Shown here in pieces: positions 1 through 13,100 of a stretch of 64,000 nt of DNA. The notes beneath the pieces were generated by a model, which worked only from the letters and a program-made list of their open reading frames with translations, was not told the DNA's origin and searched no databases. The stretch's first letter is position 1. Every line of letters begins with the position of its first letter. Origin of the DNA: Paguma larvata (Eukaryota; Chordata; Mammalia; Carnivora; Viverridae). Location: contig CM057835.1 in NCBI GenBank assembly GCA_030068075.1, positions 41,646,215 through 41,710,214 on the forward strand, in the 5' to 3' direction. A program made the translations under genes and the position numbers.

Positions 1-785
1 CCCCAATACTCCTTTTCATTCATCACTGACCATTAAATCCCACTACCTTTCTTCAAATGTTATTTCTTAAATTGTTTTCCATCAGTGAAATCTTGGACAT
101 CTTACAATGTAGAGTTTAGAGCAGGCTTCTGTTGAATAAAGACAACTGTAATGGCAAATACAAGGGGCTCAACAGAAGGGATGGTGGTTTAGGGTGATTC
201 AGAGTCATGCTATCCTCTAGCACAGTGGGACGGGCAGCCCTGCTTACTGTGTGATTCCACAGCCTCTAAGCTCTTTCTGTCATTAACATTTCCCTCCTTA
301 ATCTTTTTTGATTCCTTCTTTCCCACTTACTTGGCATGAAATTTTTATTTTTAGATTCTTAGTGATTAGGAAAATAAAAGCAGATTAATCTCTTTATGTG
401 ACAGCTTGGTACAGCAGTAAGAATATAAATAATTTCTGTAGTCAATCCCCTTTTTGGATCTTGATTCGACTCCTAAAACTTAACGTATCCGTACCTCATT
501 ATTTCTCAAAATGTGAAGAGAGAGAGATTGAGAGAGAGGGAGGGAGGAATCTTTACTTCTAGCTTAAAGGGTTGCTTTGAGGATCAAATGATATCAACAC
601 TACATATTGTAGGCTTTACAAGCTTAATGACATCGCACAAAAATCAAACCACTTTAAAATATGTATGTTATATAATGGGAAAGTGGAAGGCCCTCTAGCC
701 TTCTTCTGCTACACAACTAGTTGTTTGGTTTTGTTAAGTGTCACCATCTAAAAGAGGAAGTGATTTAAGACAGGTAATTAGGGCC
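1..785. other. Unassigned AT-rich sequence
   Basis: No gene or repeat family recognised. The only structure is a purine-rich GA run near 519-545. The short open frame over that run is not supported by any coding signal. Confidence 0.5.
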
Positions 786-794
786 TGTGACAAC

Positions 795-1112
795 AAGCTA
801 GGAGCCGACTGTTCCTACACCCACTAGGGTGGCTGTCAGTAGCCAGTGGACTGACTGGTGGGAAGCGCAGCTACTTTGCTTCCAGGTCAAGAAGTCTGGA
901 GTTGAAGTGTGCATTCCAGAGCTCTTTGTGGGAACTACCTGTGTCTGGACTTCACCAGAAATCACACTGTCACCTGGCTCCTTGGGTTTCCCATCCTAGT
1001 CCACACCTCCTACCCCTAATGAGCTCTCCCAGGAGCATGTCCTTAATAAATCACTACATCTTGATCCTTGGCTTAGGAGCTGCTTCTGGGAGAAGCCAGC
1101 CTAAGAAATCCA
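795..1112 (+). mobile_element. Possible LTR fragment (old endogenous retrovirus type)
   Basis: GC-richer than its surroundings. It ends with AATAAA at 1045-1050, then a 'TTGATCCTTGG...GCTTCTGGGAGAAGCCAGCCTAAGA' type tail, which resembles the 3' end of mammalian LTRs (poly-A signal followed by a CTAAGACA-like end). No terminal TG or target duplication could be fixed, so family and start are uncertain. Confidence 0.35.
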
Positions 1113-1127
1113 ACAAATTATTTTTTC

Positions 1128-1262
1128 ATTAATTCAACAAATGTTTATTGAGCATCTCCTAACTGTCAACTGTTCTCATTCATTAGAAAGATAGAAACAA
1201 AACAAAATCCATCTCTAGACATCTTATATTTTATTGAGAAAGGTCAGAGGATGAATGAATAG
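1128..1262 (-). mobile_element. L2 LINE 3' end fragment
   Basis: 'TTCAACAAATGTTTATTGAGCATCTCCTAACTG' followed by 'AGAAACAAAACAAAATCCATCTCT' matches the reverse complement of the L2 3' end (the familiar 'caacaaatatttattgagcacctactatgtg' text). Diverged, as expected for L2. Confidence 0.55.
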
Positions 1263-4200
1263 GTCTATAGTATGATTTGTATTAAAATAATGATAAAAAT
1301 GCTATGACAAAAAATTAGCCAGAGTAGTTTAGCCAGGAGACAGAAAAAGATGGAAAGTACTGTTTGATATAAATATGTCAGATAAAGCCTTTCTGAGAAA
1401 TGAATATGTACAAAAACTGTCCTCCTCCAAAGCATTATTTGTTCTTATATTTCAATATTGAGAATCAGGTCAGCATAAGCCTTTATAAGAAATTAATATG
1501 TACTGGGCACTCTGGTTGGCTGTGGGAAGACAGAAGTCTCACAGAAGAACAGAGGACATGTAGCTAAGATTGAGGTTAGGCTCTGTGTAGGGCTGAGTGG
1601 GAGGTGACATATCTTCAACCTCCTTAAAACAAGACAGAGACAGAGGAAATGGAGAAATGCTGGGGTTGTTACGAAGGTTATACCAAGGCAATTCAGACCT
1701 CTTAGAATCCAAGAAAAGAGTTTATTCCATTACTTCCTATTCTTTTTGGCAGGGTGAGGAGAATGTATTCTTACCTTTTTGTGTGCTTCGTAGCAATGCT
1801 TTTCTGCATATATGGGCATTCCTTAAATGTCAGATTATACGGGAAGTGTGCGTTTGTGTGTACGTGCATGCCCCAAACATTATTTTACAATAAAGGAGTT
1901 AGCTAGAATCTTCTTCCTAAAGATAATGATAAGATATTTCCCTCAAACCATCATTTAAACTGATTATTGTGAATGTTACCATAGACATATATAATTCAAA
2001 TATGCATACCTACATAGAAAAGACTGCAGGGTATTATTCTAAGTCCACTTTTGCATATATGGACTTGTCCTTTCTCGTAACTCTTCTCTAACAATTTAAT
2101 CTTTTTTTCTCCAAAGCGTTTGACTCTGCCTGAGACTGCAGCAAGATCATGCTAAAATAGAGCTAATATATAATGTATCCTAGACTCTTATCTCTTTCAT
2201 CCCTTGGAGACAAATCAAAACTGAAATAAAACCCATGATTCATTCTGTAAAATTCAAATTTCCCATAATCTTAATAAAATCTCCTCAAACTAAGCATCCA
2301 AAAAGACTATTCAATAATCAAGTACTACCGGCTTTGTTTCCTGGGAGGAAAGGCGAAATGGAATATTTTAAGCAAATCATAGATGCAAATATGAGGCATT
2401 GCTTCAGAATGTCTGTACATGATTTCCAGAACATCAGTTCACTGGCTGCACTAGGGTCTAGTCCAAGATGAATGAACCATTTGGACTTAAGTTTGATCTG
2501 GATGGCAGCAATTCACCACAAGTTATTTCCATCCTGTGAAATTGCATTCTTCTTTTTTTCTTTTTCTGTGAAGCAAGGAAAAATAAATAGGCCTAGCAAT
2601 GCAATTCCTTATTATATTGATCAGACTTTTGGCATTACAAATGTCTGCCCTTTAACCTTTTCCTTTTCAGAAATCTTTCAATGACTCCTCTGTGCATGAC
2701 ATGAATATGTACCCCAGGAGACATTATAAGCAATATTTTTTTATTACTGACACTGTAAAAAATGGACGTGTTTTAAACCCTCTATAAACTACTATTTAAA
2801 AACACAAGACATGATTGATCACCAGATGGAGCAGTAAAAATGAAAACTTGGAGATAAAGATGGAATACAAATATTTAATCATAAATGAGAAAACAATGAA
2901 AGTCTGGGGATAACTATATTCTGTTTGCAGATAATAACCTTTCATGTGAGGATGAGTCACTTATGGTATCTAACATAGAAACATAAATCCTGTTGCGTTC
3001 TAAATACAAATTTTTGCCTGCAACACCCTTGCTTATAACTGAAAACATTTTGTTTAGCTATTCTAATTTAGAATAGTCTGATACATTAGAATTTTTATAT
3101 TACATCAGTCAAGAAATATTACTTCACCTACTAATACAAAAGGCATTTTCTTCCATAACATAAAAAATATGGTAGTATCATAAAGCCTATTGAAGGCATT
3201 CTGACAAAAGGTTTGGGTCCATAACAGTAGAAACCTTATGTAATACTTTCTTTGAAATAGAGATTTTACTTCAGTTCTAGTGTATCTCGGACTGTTGATG
3301 AAATGGAAATGTATTTCAAAATATTTTGCAGATGGTATTGCATTATTTTCTTACGTGATTGAAGTATTTAAAACCACTTACAGGTGAATATGGTATGCTA
3401 GACCATTAATTAAATCACTTTATCAAAAAATAATGCCCTACATTATCATTTGTTTTAAGCTTACTAATAGGACACTAATATTTAAGTTCACTATATAGTG
3501 ACAAATAGTTAACTATAGGATTTGAATTTTCTGTCACTATGATAATTATAACCAAAAAATACTACTAAATATGAGAGACAAATTCCAGCATTTAATACAA
3601 GGACCAAAATGTAGTATTCACTAAAGAAAACATGTTAAACTTATGACATCCCAGCATCTTCTATCAGCCACTTGTTTTCACTACTTCTCCCCACCCATGG
3701 TACCCAGTAGAGAGCTCTGCTGACTATAACATCTCATCCCCATATTGTGAAAGCCCCATCCTTTGAAAATTTATAACATGGCATTTGTCTGAATACAATG
3801 TAGTAAATCAAAACATCCCCTAGGATATATGGTAGCCTAGGAATATCTTAAATTATCACATTGAATAAATATGTCTTTTATATTTATTTCTATGACATTT
3901 AATTGAAGGCTTGTTCTTCAATTTTGAACTGAGTTTCCATTATTATGTATTTAGTCTGCACCCTTTGGTTCATTGGTAGTAAAGAGGCAGAGACGACAGA
4001 GCGGTGACTTCTAAGACACCCAGTGTAAGAGGGACACAATTTTCTTTAAATGCACTGATATTTAAAGAGGCATGACTTGCCTGAATGTCAAAGATAAAGG
4101 AAGCTAATGCTGCTCTTCTTGGTTCCCTAATGTTTCCATGCCCTGTCAACGAACTGATCAGGCAAACACACTAACAAGAATTCAACTGACCAAAGAGAAA

Positions 4201-6283
4201 CAAGGCAAGTTCTTCCATTTTCACCATCTTAAGCTCAAAAAAGAGCTGAACTAAGGCAGGTAAAACACTTTTGGCTTAGTCAATATGTGTTATTTCCATA
4301 AAAGGACTTTCCAGGTCAGTGTAAAACATTTCCCCAAACATCATCAATTATAATCAAATCTGGTACTTTTATTCTTTTGGTTTTAAATTGTCTCATTGTA
4401 CAATTTTGACCAAATTATCCACTAAATTAACTGGATGAGGTCAAGGTAATAACTCGAAAGGACCATAGCACTTCCATCTGTTGTGACATATAAATACGTG
4501 AATGTATATATTCAAAAATAAAAGCTAATTCAGCAATGTTGGGGCCTTTACACAAAATTTACAGACTTTTATATTTGTTCATTTTGGTTTCTCCTGTTCT
4601 AACTAATGATTTATTAATCTACCAGTATACCACTGGTTTTGGAATATATAAAATGTAGCTCAGAGCCTTGGAATTCAGACTATTCAATAAGGCCCATGGT
4701 GATTCTCTTAAGAATGAAGTTAACTCACAGAAAATGTTGAGCAGATTATGTAGTAATCCATAACAATCTTCCCTAGGGTTCTTCTCTGTCATTTCAGGGT
4801 AATATTGATTTGAGTAAATAATACTTTCCTAGAGGAAACCATTTCCTCTATTAAACCACAACTTCTTAGATTCCCAAAGCATCATGATTTCTTGATAGGC
4901 CTATCGGCCTTCTGGAAAAAACCTAGAAGAGCCTCAACTGTGTCTAATCAACCCATTACCATCTAGATATGGTTCAATCAGAAGTTAAGTGTCTGCCTCA
5001 CTCATTGTCATTCTCCTGAAATGACTATCAGCACTGGGAACATAAGTGATGGCTGAATTAACAAAAAGATACCACTTGATTGGAAAAAAGGGTGGGGTAC
5101 ATTTTACTAAATATGATGTACACTAATAAGAATCTTTGAATACATTTATTTACCTAGTTTCCTGGATGGTTCTTTGGTTGTTTAAAGGCTTATACCCTAG
5201 AGAAAGTACTTTTCTCTCAGATAGAAATACAATCTAATAATAAAATTGTTTAATGATACCTGTTAAAGTTTGAATATTAAATGGAATAATGCATACAAGT
5301 AGCAAAGGCATGATTTTTAGTACAATTAGAAATGTTCAGTAAGTGTTCATTTTCATTGTTATTAATACTCATTGTAGATGAGGTCACTTATAATGCCACT
5401 GAAGGTAAAAATCAAGATATTCTGTTCATTTTGCCGCTCACTAGCAACTTGCTAGTTAAAGTGAGTCCAAAAGAAAATAAAAATGGAAGAGAAATCATAT
5501 GTCCTTGCTAATTCTAGATAATAGCATAATGTAGATGTTAGATGTTGCTACCTCTCTTAGAAAATTGGCCAGCTAAAAGCAAAATCATAACTGAAATTTG
5601 TGCTCAAATCTAGAATCATCATGCCGCAGCCTGGGCACTCAAAATCCTGAACCATGACCCTCACCTGGATCTGTTTCTCCTGTTGCCTTGCCATACTCTG
5701 TATAATTCAGTCCTTCCATCTGAGAACTTCAATTCTGGGAATTACAGTTTTGACAGGAGTTCATATCAGCTAGGTTATCTGATGTTACCTAAGAGAAAGT
5801 GCTGATGAATAAAGAGCGGTTGCTGTCTTATGCTTCAGAAAGAGCATATTTGCATTTTGATAGTGTTCTGTTGATGGCTTGAGGCACTTGAAAGAGTGAC
5901 TCAGGATCCAGGATCCTTCCCTTTTGACTCTCTGACTCATTCTTTCCAAAAAGGATACGTTTTTCTGCTGAGTGAAATTGTGTGCCCTGGTGCCTCTTCT
6001 CTTTCTGGGCCCATAATTCACATTTACCATTCCATCATAAGGTCACCTTGTGGGCACTCTGTCCTGCAGGGGTCAGCCCTGAAATCCTGTCTGCATAAGG
6101 ATAATGGGAATGAAGGATGAGGAATGAATAGAAGCATGGTTCCAGTTTGAGGGTAAGCTGCACTTTCCAATCCAGTTGTTAACAGTTTACAAAAGTTGAT
6201 TTTTTGATTCTCTGTCTGATTTCCGTGCTTATTTCTCAATTACTTCTGAAAATGAAGAGAGAAAGGGTAATACATCACCCCAA
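1263..6283. other. Unassigned AT-rich sequence
   Basis: About 5 kb with no SINE, no recognisable LTR and no coding signal. It probably holds very old, eroded repeats. The open frames here are short, lack codon structure and overlap on both strands. Confidence 0.5.
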
Positions 6284-6295
6284 TGATTGGCATAC

Positions 6296-6505
6296 ATTTC
6301 TTTTTATAATGTTCAGTTATTTATTTTGAGAGAGAGGGGGAGGGGGAGGCAGAAAGAGAGAAGGAGAGAGAGAATTCTAAGCAGGCTCCGTGCTGTTAGC
6401 ACGCATAGCCCGACGTGGGGCTCGATCCCACAAACCACAAGATCATGACCTGAGCTGAAATCAAGAGTTGGACATTTAACCAACTGAGCTACTACCCAGG
6501 CACCC
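6296..6505 (-). mobile_element. CanSINE (SINEC), full length
   Basis: Reverse-oriented SINE: T-rich tail, GA-rich stretch, 'AAGCAGGCTCCGTGCTG', then the tRNA-like head ending 'CCAACTGAGCTAC...CCAGGCACCC'. It is flanked by a 17-bp duplication with one mismatch, TGATTGGCATACATTTC at 6284-6300 and TGATTGGCATACTTTTC at 6506-6522. The duplication overlaps the T-rich left edge, so that boundary is soft. Confidence 0.93.
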
Positions 6506-6522
6506 TGATTGGCATACTTTTC

Positions 6523-7635
6523 TTAAACTCACAGTAAACAACTTATTTTTCTGGAGGTTGTAGGAGACCATTCTATGGTTCTTGGGTCACATTATTATTA
6601 TTATCTAGGAAATAAAAACAAAAACCTGGATGTTAGAAGATGACTCTATGATGATAGAAGGGTTGATGACTATTCAGAAATAGGAAAGGTTACCTAATGG
6701 GAAAAATGTATCACAAGTGGGGCATCTACCAGCCTTCCAGTAATGACTGCTGGGTTTCTGACTCCCAGAGTGGAAGGCAGACAAGGATGGTAAGTTTTGT
6801 ATCAGTCACCAATGACTCCAGCTCTGAAGGTCACTGCTTTTTACTTTCACTTCTATTCACCATTGAATACACTGTTTCTGAAAGGAGGTTGAGCTGAGGA
6901 TCTCTGTGTGGGAGCTGAATATTTATAACATTGAGGTTTCTTGCCCTTATTCTGTAACACTTATAACGTTTGTCTATATTTCTTTCTTTCTTTTTTTTTT
7001 TTTTGAGTGCTGTTGCTTTTTAATGAAGATCAAGTCACTGATGCTGCATGGATATCCCTTCAATTAATTGAAATGTAGAGTCAAATTATATTTTTAAAAG
7101 AGAAGCCACACATATTTAAAATTGAAAATCATTCTCAAGAGTGGGAAAACCACTTTCTTTCTGTAGCATAAAGCATTTTATCTGATTCACAGTGAAGAGT
7201 GAATCTTTTACTGCTGTTGTTTGCCTGGCAGCTACACATTCTGCGTCTCACAACACTGAAATAGGTGTTTGTTGAAGGAACAATACGTTTTGTAACATAA
7301 CAAGTTGTTAGTTCTTGTTATTATAATTATTATTATTATCATAGTATTTACTAAAATTACAAAGTGGTTAACAACACATATTAACCTTCAAGGGATCTTG
7401 ATTTCCTGAACAATTCTGCATATCCACTTATGTTTTTTCTCCTTTTCTTATTTTCAGTTCATGGGAAAATAATGATGTTGAATTTTCTTTGGTAAATGAA
7501 TTGGTTAAAATATTTGATAAAGTTCTTTTATGGCTCAGGGAAGAAATCAGTCTGTCCTTCATTTACTGGAATATAGAATATATTTCGAAGTTTGTCATTT
7601 ATCAATGAGAATAACATGAAACTTACTTTTATTTT
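6523..7635. other. Unassigned AT-rich sequence with poly-T
   Basis: No gene seen. Contains a T/C-rich run ending in a poly-T tract around 6980-7004 and a TTA-rich patch near 7319-7342. Confidence 0.5.
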
Positions 7636-7639
7636 GCTA

Positions 7640-8925
7640 TCACTAATGCCGCATGAAGACACAGCATTTCAACAGGGGTAAAACCTGGGAAAATCCCAAA
7701 GTACAGTCACTGAATTGAACACTATATGTATTTATAATTTTAATATGTTGCTAAATCCCATCCATAGGATAGGATCTTATTACACCCCCACCCACACTTC
7801 TGCTATTCAGCAAGTTAGTAAACTTAAATTTCTGTCAAATAGGAAGGTGAAAGAATGATACATCAATGAAGTCTTAGTTTCCATTTTTCTAATTATGAGT
7901 GAAATTAAATATTTTGTTAATGCTAAAGGGCCGTTTTTTCTTCTCTCTTCTCTTTTTTTCTCTTCTCCATCTCCCTCTCATCTCCCTTGCCCCTTTCTTC
8001 CCCTTTCCTTCATTTTGCCCATTTCTCTATTAATGTGTTGGTCTTTTCTTTATCTATTTGTGGGAGCTCATATGTATTAGGAATATTAGCCACGTGTCTA
8101 TCATATGGATGGTAGCTATTTTCCTGTATTATTATTATTGTGACTTTGCTGTATAGAATGTTTTCTTGTTGCCATTTTTTGGAATTGAATTTAACATTTT
8201 TTTAATACTCATTTATTTATTTTGAGAGAGAGAGTGAGACCACAAGTTGAGAGAGGAAAAGAGAGAGAGAGAGGAAGAGAAAGAATCTCAAGTAGGCTCC
8301 ACACTTACAGCACAGAGCCTGATGTGGGGCTTGATTCCACAAACAGAGATCATGACCTGAACCTAAATCAAGAGTCAGACGCTCAAGTGACTGAGCCACC
8401 CATGCACCCCTTGATTCAATATTAAAAAAAATTATTATACATGCTGGAATTTGAAATAGAACAAGAAAAGTCTTCGCCAATCTGTGATAAAAGAATTCTG
8501 TATTTCCTTCAGATATTTATGCTTGTATAGATTTGGATGTTGCAGCTAATTGCAGTGTTTCTTGGTTTGTGATATAATCTATGAATTTTACTTAATATTC
8601 TTATCATATCAATATTAATTTGTTCCACCATCATTTATTTCCTAATCTACCTCCTCTCATTTCTAAATTGTGTCTAGTCCAGGATGTTCTATTGTGTTTC
8701 ACTGGACAATCTTTGTCTTCATGTGCTAGTAGCACACTGTTGAAATTATTGACAGATTTTAACATCTTCAACTGCAAGTTTTTCTTCTGTGCTTTTCTTC
8801 TAAAGTTTTCTTGCTGTTCTTTCTTGTTTATTTTTCCATAGGAGTGTAGACTAATGTAGTTCATCCAGCGCCCTCTTCTTGCCAAAAAAGGAGAATGCTA
8901 ATCGTATTTGCATTTGATTCATGTT
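7640..8925 (-). mobile_element. L1 LINE fragment, antisense (old L1M type), split by a SINE
   Basis: T-rich strand with landmarks of antisense L1 3' sequence: 'TTTTTCTAATTATGAGTGAAATTAAATATTTTG', then 'TTTATCTATTTGTGGGAGCTCATATG', then 'ATTAGGAATATTAGCCACGTGTC'. Heavily decayed with no intact reading frame. Interrupted by the SINE at 8195-8410. Ends approximate. Confidence 0.6.
8195..8410 (-). mobile_element. CanSINE (SINEC), inserted in L1
   Basis: Starts at the left with the T-rich tail and 'TTATTTATTTTGAGAGAGAG', then 'TAGGCTCCACACTTACAGCACAGAGCC', 'GATCATGACCTGAACC' and the head end 'GTGACTGAGCCACCCATGCACCCC'. The target duplication is not clear. Confidence 0.9.
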
Positions 8926-9169
8926 TAATATTCATATACGTTAATTAAGAAAAAATGACTTTATGCAATAGAGTCACTGTTGAAACCCGGTCAGCTCCAA
9001 ACCTATTGCAGCTCTGGCCTCTCACCCACAGATGTGACCCATTTTTCATATGCTATAGGCCACATAGCAAATATATTCAAAAGATTGGTTTGATCATGAT
9101 TATTCACCTGGTCAGCAGTCATCAGTGGAGGTATTTGCCTTATTGCAGTACTTCTTCACCAGATACATG

Positions 9170-9480
9170 TGCTTTTAAATACTGCACAAAACACTTCAAA
9201 ATTTTACATCTTTTTGCTCATTTCCCATCTTGGCCAAATGTCTTTCCTTATCATGAACTTACACCCCTTTGTAGGGCCAAATCATGTCTGCTCCATGACA
9301 CCTTCACCAACCACCTTAATCGAGAGTGTTGGCTCTTTGCTTTGAAATCTGTTCACAGTTCCTCTCTGTGTCAATCATTTGCCTTCAGCCTTTGAATTTA
9401 ATTACCATTTTATGTGGAGTCATCTTCTTAATTAGATTGGAAATTGATTAAAGCCGAACATAATTCTCATTCTTGTAGTA
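9170..9480 (+). mobile_element. L2 LINE fragment
   Basis: Reads like the sense L2 3' region: 'CTTGGCCAAATGTCTTTCC...CTCCATGACACCTTCACCAACCACC...TTAGATTGGAAATTGATTAAAGCC...'. The 146-codon open frame at 8955-9395 overlaps it and is judged chance. Confidence 0.5.
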
Positions 9481-12160
9481 TTTTAGAAAGACAGGAATGT
9501 GTGTGTGCATGTACGTATGTGTCTACATCTTGCTGATTACTTTCTCAGGATTCGCATTTTCTCTAAGTGTTTGTCCTCAGCCGTTCGACACAGTTTGCCT
9601 CCTGTTACTCCAAATAATGAATTAAATATCTGACCCTCTTTCAACAAGCAGACAGCTCTTTCCTTATAGCAGCAAGACATTCTAAATCCTGCCTTTTGTC
9701 ATCTATCCAGTGTTTAATTACCAACAGAACTTTCCCTTTTCTCCCTCTGTTGCCAAGAACTCATAGATTCTAAGGAATTGACTTGCAACAAGATATGACT
9801 TTGTCCAGGGGTGTCACCTCACCCTGGGGACTCAGGTAAAGCTGGACCTTCAACGGCCAGATGGCAAGAAAGCTTCTTGTGTGTTCTTTTAAAGCAGCCA
9901 CAGATTTTTACTGTCAGGTAATACTCAGGATAAAAATATCTCTTTTAAGAGGCATTGAAAAATCTAAATTGAGTACATCTGGCAACCCTCCTTTATTTAC
10001 TCTTTGTTAAGCATCATAAAGTATCCTTTCAAGGCAGAAAGGGAATGATTTACATTTGCAAAGCCCAGGCTGATTTATTCCTAACAAATTTTGCTCACCC
10101 AGATGATTTGTGTTCCACCTTCCAAGATCTTTTAAACTAGTTTTCCAGGTGCAGAGGTGAGAGTTGCCAGTGTATAATTTTTGGATTACCCTTCACTCCC
10201 TTCTGCAAGATGCTCAACGCTTTGGCTACACTCCAATCTCCAGCTCTAGTCTCTGCTTGAAAGGATAAATTACATATTTTTGTAATTATATAGAAATAAA
10301 AACACATTTTTACCAGTGAGGATGCCAGATCTGCCAACTATCTTAAAACATCTTTATTCTCATGCACTCATATCTAAAAATAAGTTCTAGTTCAAATTAG
10401 ATCTCTTTTGCAGGGTTTTACCAGCTTATAATGAATCTTAAAACACAAGTTCCTTAAATTTAAAACACATGGAATTAAATAGTATAATTGATGATCATTT
10501 CAGGAAAGACATTGCAAAGTAATTTCTCTAGACACCAGACTCAGGCCAGGCACTAGAAGAAACGATTACATGCAGTTATTCTATAGGGACCTCTTCTTCA
10601 TCGTTAATCTCAAGCTTACAAAGACACTGAAATAATGCTTACATGTATGGTTCTCAACCAGTTACAAAATATACGATTCCTAAAAGTTTTTATTAGTGCT
10701 TATAACATCAGTAGAATGTAGATATTGCACTTATAGCCCTTGAAATGTGGATTGCTGGGGTATGACTAAGCATTGCTACTTTCAGTGATCAGGGAAACAA
10801 CATTTGGAGATCTTGTCTATAAACTCCAGATGTGTGATTCTTCTATATACAGCGCTGCTGCAATAGCTCTTGAATTACTTAGCTTCAGTACATTAGCACC
10901 TTTAGCAATAAATTAATAGAACATTATCCTAGGAACAGGGCATTGGCCAGCACATTTAAAATGGCATGCAGGATGAGAACTGTGAGTTAAAATCCGAAAC
11001 TTTCCTTAATTTTATCTAGAAAAACAATGTTAGCTTTCTGTGTAAGTTTTTGAGAGTAATCAAATGGAAGAAAATTATTACTAGGAGGGAAATTAAAGCC
11101 AGTCAGAAATTAAAATTGCACAAGCATTAATCAATGATAATTGATAATAGTTAATCAATACTAGAATAGAGATATTCCCACAAGGGAAGTAAATGAACAC
11201 TGAGCCTTGTTAACTTTCATTGATCAAGGTGTAAATGTATACCTAGATGTAATGCATTTTAGCAAGTGCATTAGCTCTTCTCAACTTAAAAGCCTAAATC
11301 CATGACCTCGCATTTTAAATGGTTTATTAAGATGGAAATAGGGAATAATTGGAATTAACCATCACTCTTTTCATGTGCTCATATACACCCTTATATAGAT
11401 ATCAAATTCTAGCAATTTTCGTATTACAATTATTTCTTTTAATTTTTCATAGTAATATGTAACAGTTTGAAAAGCCAGATTCCAACAAACTTTATGCAAT
11501 AAACATTAACACTGCCTCAGTATCCCTCATACCCAGCTCTCCCACTCAGAAGCAATCATTTTAAAACATTACTAGATGTTTTAAACATTAGTCTGATGAA
11601 TAGCCCCAGAATTTTAAAGAGTTTAAAAAGAGTTTAAAAATTTGCTCTGATTTATTAAATTTATACATCATTTATTGTTATCTCAATATAAAAGGCCAGG
11701 CTTTTAATTTATGGTTCATATTTCCAAACTCTACCTCCCCAAATACTTATACCATAATTCTCAGATTCTTCCTCCGTTGGTTCCATATGCAAATGCAAAT
11801 AATTACGTTCTATTGAACTTAATTATTATGCCTTGACAGCCACTTTGTAAGATGAAGACATAGGTGCCCCCTTCCCTCCAGCTCATCTTTATCACCCACT
11901 CTATCTTTGCTTTTATATTCTTCTTTATGGTAAAATTAAGTCTTTCATAATTTGTGCAGAGATTAATTAGAAAAGTATAATACATATGTAAATTAGAGTT
12001 CAGAGCAGGACCAAATACTGTGTTAATTACATGCTGTCCTTTTTGGTTCCACTGTAATGGCTACTGGGTTATATCAAGTGAAAATACAGAATATACACAT
12101 AAAATATAATATATATAGACATATATATGAATATTTTTATATATTCTTCTTATATATTCC
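9481..12160. other. Unassigned AT-rich sequence
   Basis: No gene or clear repeat. A 'GGTTCTCAACCAG' stretch near 10650 recalls hAT-Charlie ends but does not extend. Ends in an AT-rich run at about 12095-12165. Confidence 0.5.
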
Positions 12161-12164
12161 CTTC

Positions 12165-13100
12165 TGATCTAAACTAGATTTTATGCTTACAAAATTATAA
12201 TATTGGAACTTCACTATCCTGTTCTCTTCCATTTATTATTTCTTTAATCTGACAACTTCCTCTCTCTCCATTTACCTTTTTAATTTGCTGAAATATATTC
12301 TTTACTGATTTCCTAGGAAAGATTTTTTTTTTACCAAGTATACCTCATGAATTATTTCAGGTTTTAAAATATTTTATTCCTTTCTCACATTTTAGTGAAA
12401 GTTTGCCTAAGTATATAAATCTACCTACATTGAACATCAGTTTAAGAACTTTGAAAGCATTTCTCCATTTTCATCTGTGATGCTAAGTTAATGGTGGTCT
12501 CATTAGCTGTCATTTATAGGTGATTTGAGGATCTTTGATTTTTGTTTTTCTTATGTTTTTACAATAATGTGTCTAGATGTTTTAGGGTATAGTGCTTGGA
12601 AAGACTTTTTAATTAGATTTGTTTCACTCTTTAGTTTTGAAGGACTTTTTGGTACTTTGTCTTTGATCATTTCACCACTGTTCTGTTCATCTTTTTTCTT
12701 TAAGTTTATTTATTTATTTTGAAAGAGAGAGAAAGAGAGAGCGTGCATGCATGCACCAAGTAGGGCAGGGTCAGAGAGAGAGGGAGAGCAAGAATCCCAA
12801 GAAGTCTCTATGCCCGATGCAGGTCTCAACCCCCAAACCATGAGGTCATAACCTGAGCCAAAATCAAGAGTTGGACACTCAACCGAGCCACCCAGATGCC
12901 CCTCTCTCCATATTTTTAACTAAAACCTCTTATTTCTCAAATGTTGGATGTCTTGAAATGATCTCATCTTGTCTCTTGTAAATTCTTTTGTTTTTATTTT
13001 AGTTATATCTAATGAGCAATTACTTCACATTAATTTCCAACCTTCCTATTAAACATATTATTCCAATCATAACTTCTAATTTCCAAATTTTTTTTCTTCT
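12165..13100 (-). mobile_element. L1 LINE fragment, antisense, split by a SINE
   Basis: T-rich text follows a known antisense L1 passage: 'GTTTGCCTAAGTATATAAATCTACC', 'CTTTGAAAGCATTTCTCCATTTTC', 'TACAATAATGTGTCTAGATGTTTTAGG'. Strongly diverged. Interrupted by the SINE at 12698-12902 and resuming after it. Confidence 0.6.
12698..12902 (-). mobile_element. CanSINE (SINEC), inserted in L1
   Basis: 'TTTATTTATTTATTTTGAAAGAGAGAG', a GCATGCATGCA run, 'AAGAAGTCTCTATGCCCGATGCAGG', 'GGTCATAACCTGAGCC' and head end 'AACCGAGCCACCCAGATGCCCC'. Older-looking copy; target duplication not resolved. Confidence 0.9.

Noticed and set aside
8955..9395. 146-codon open frame
   Set aside because: Overlaps an L2 fragment, shows no codon or splice support, and its residues look random.
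10645..10700. MER5A-like 'GGTTCTCAACC' start
   Set aside because: Only about 12 bases match; the following sequence does not continue the element.
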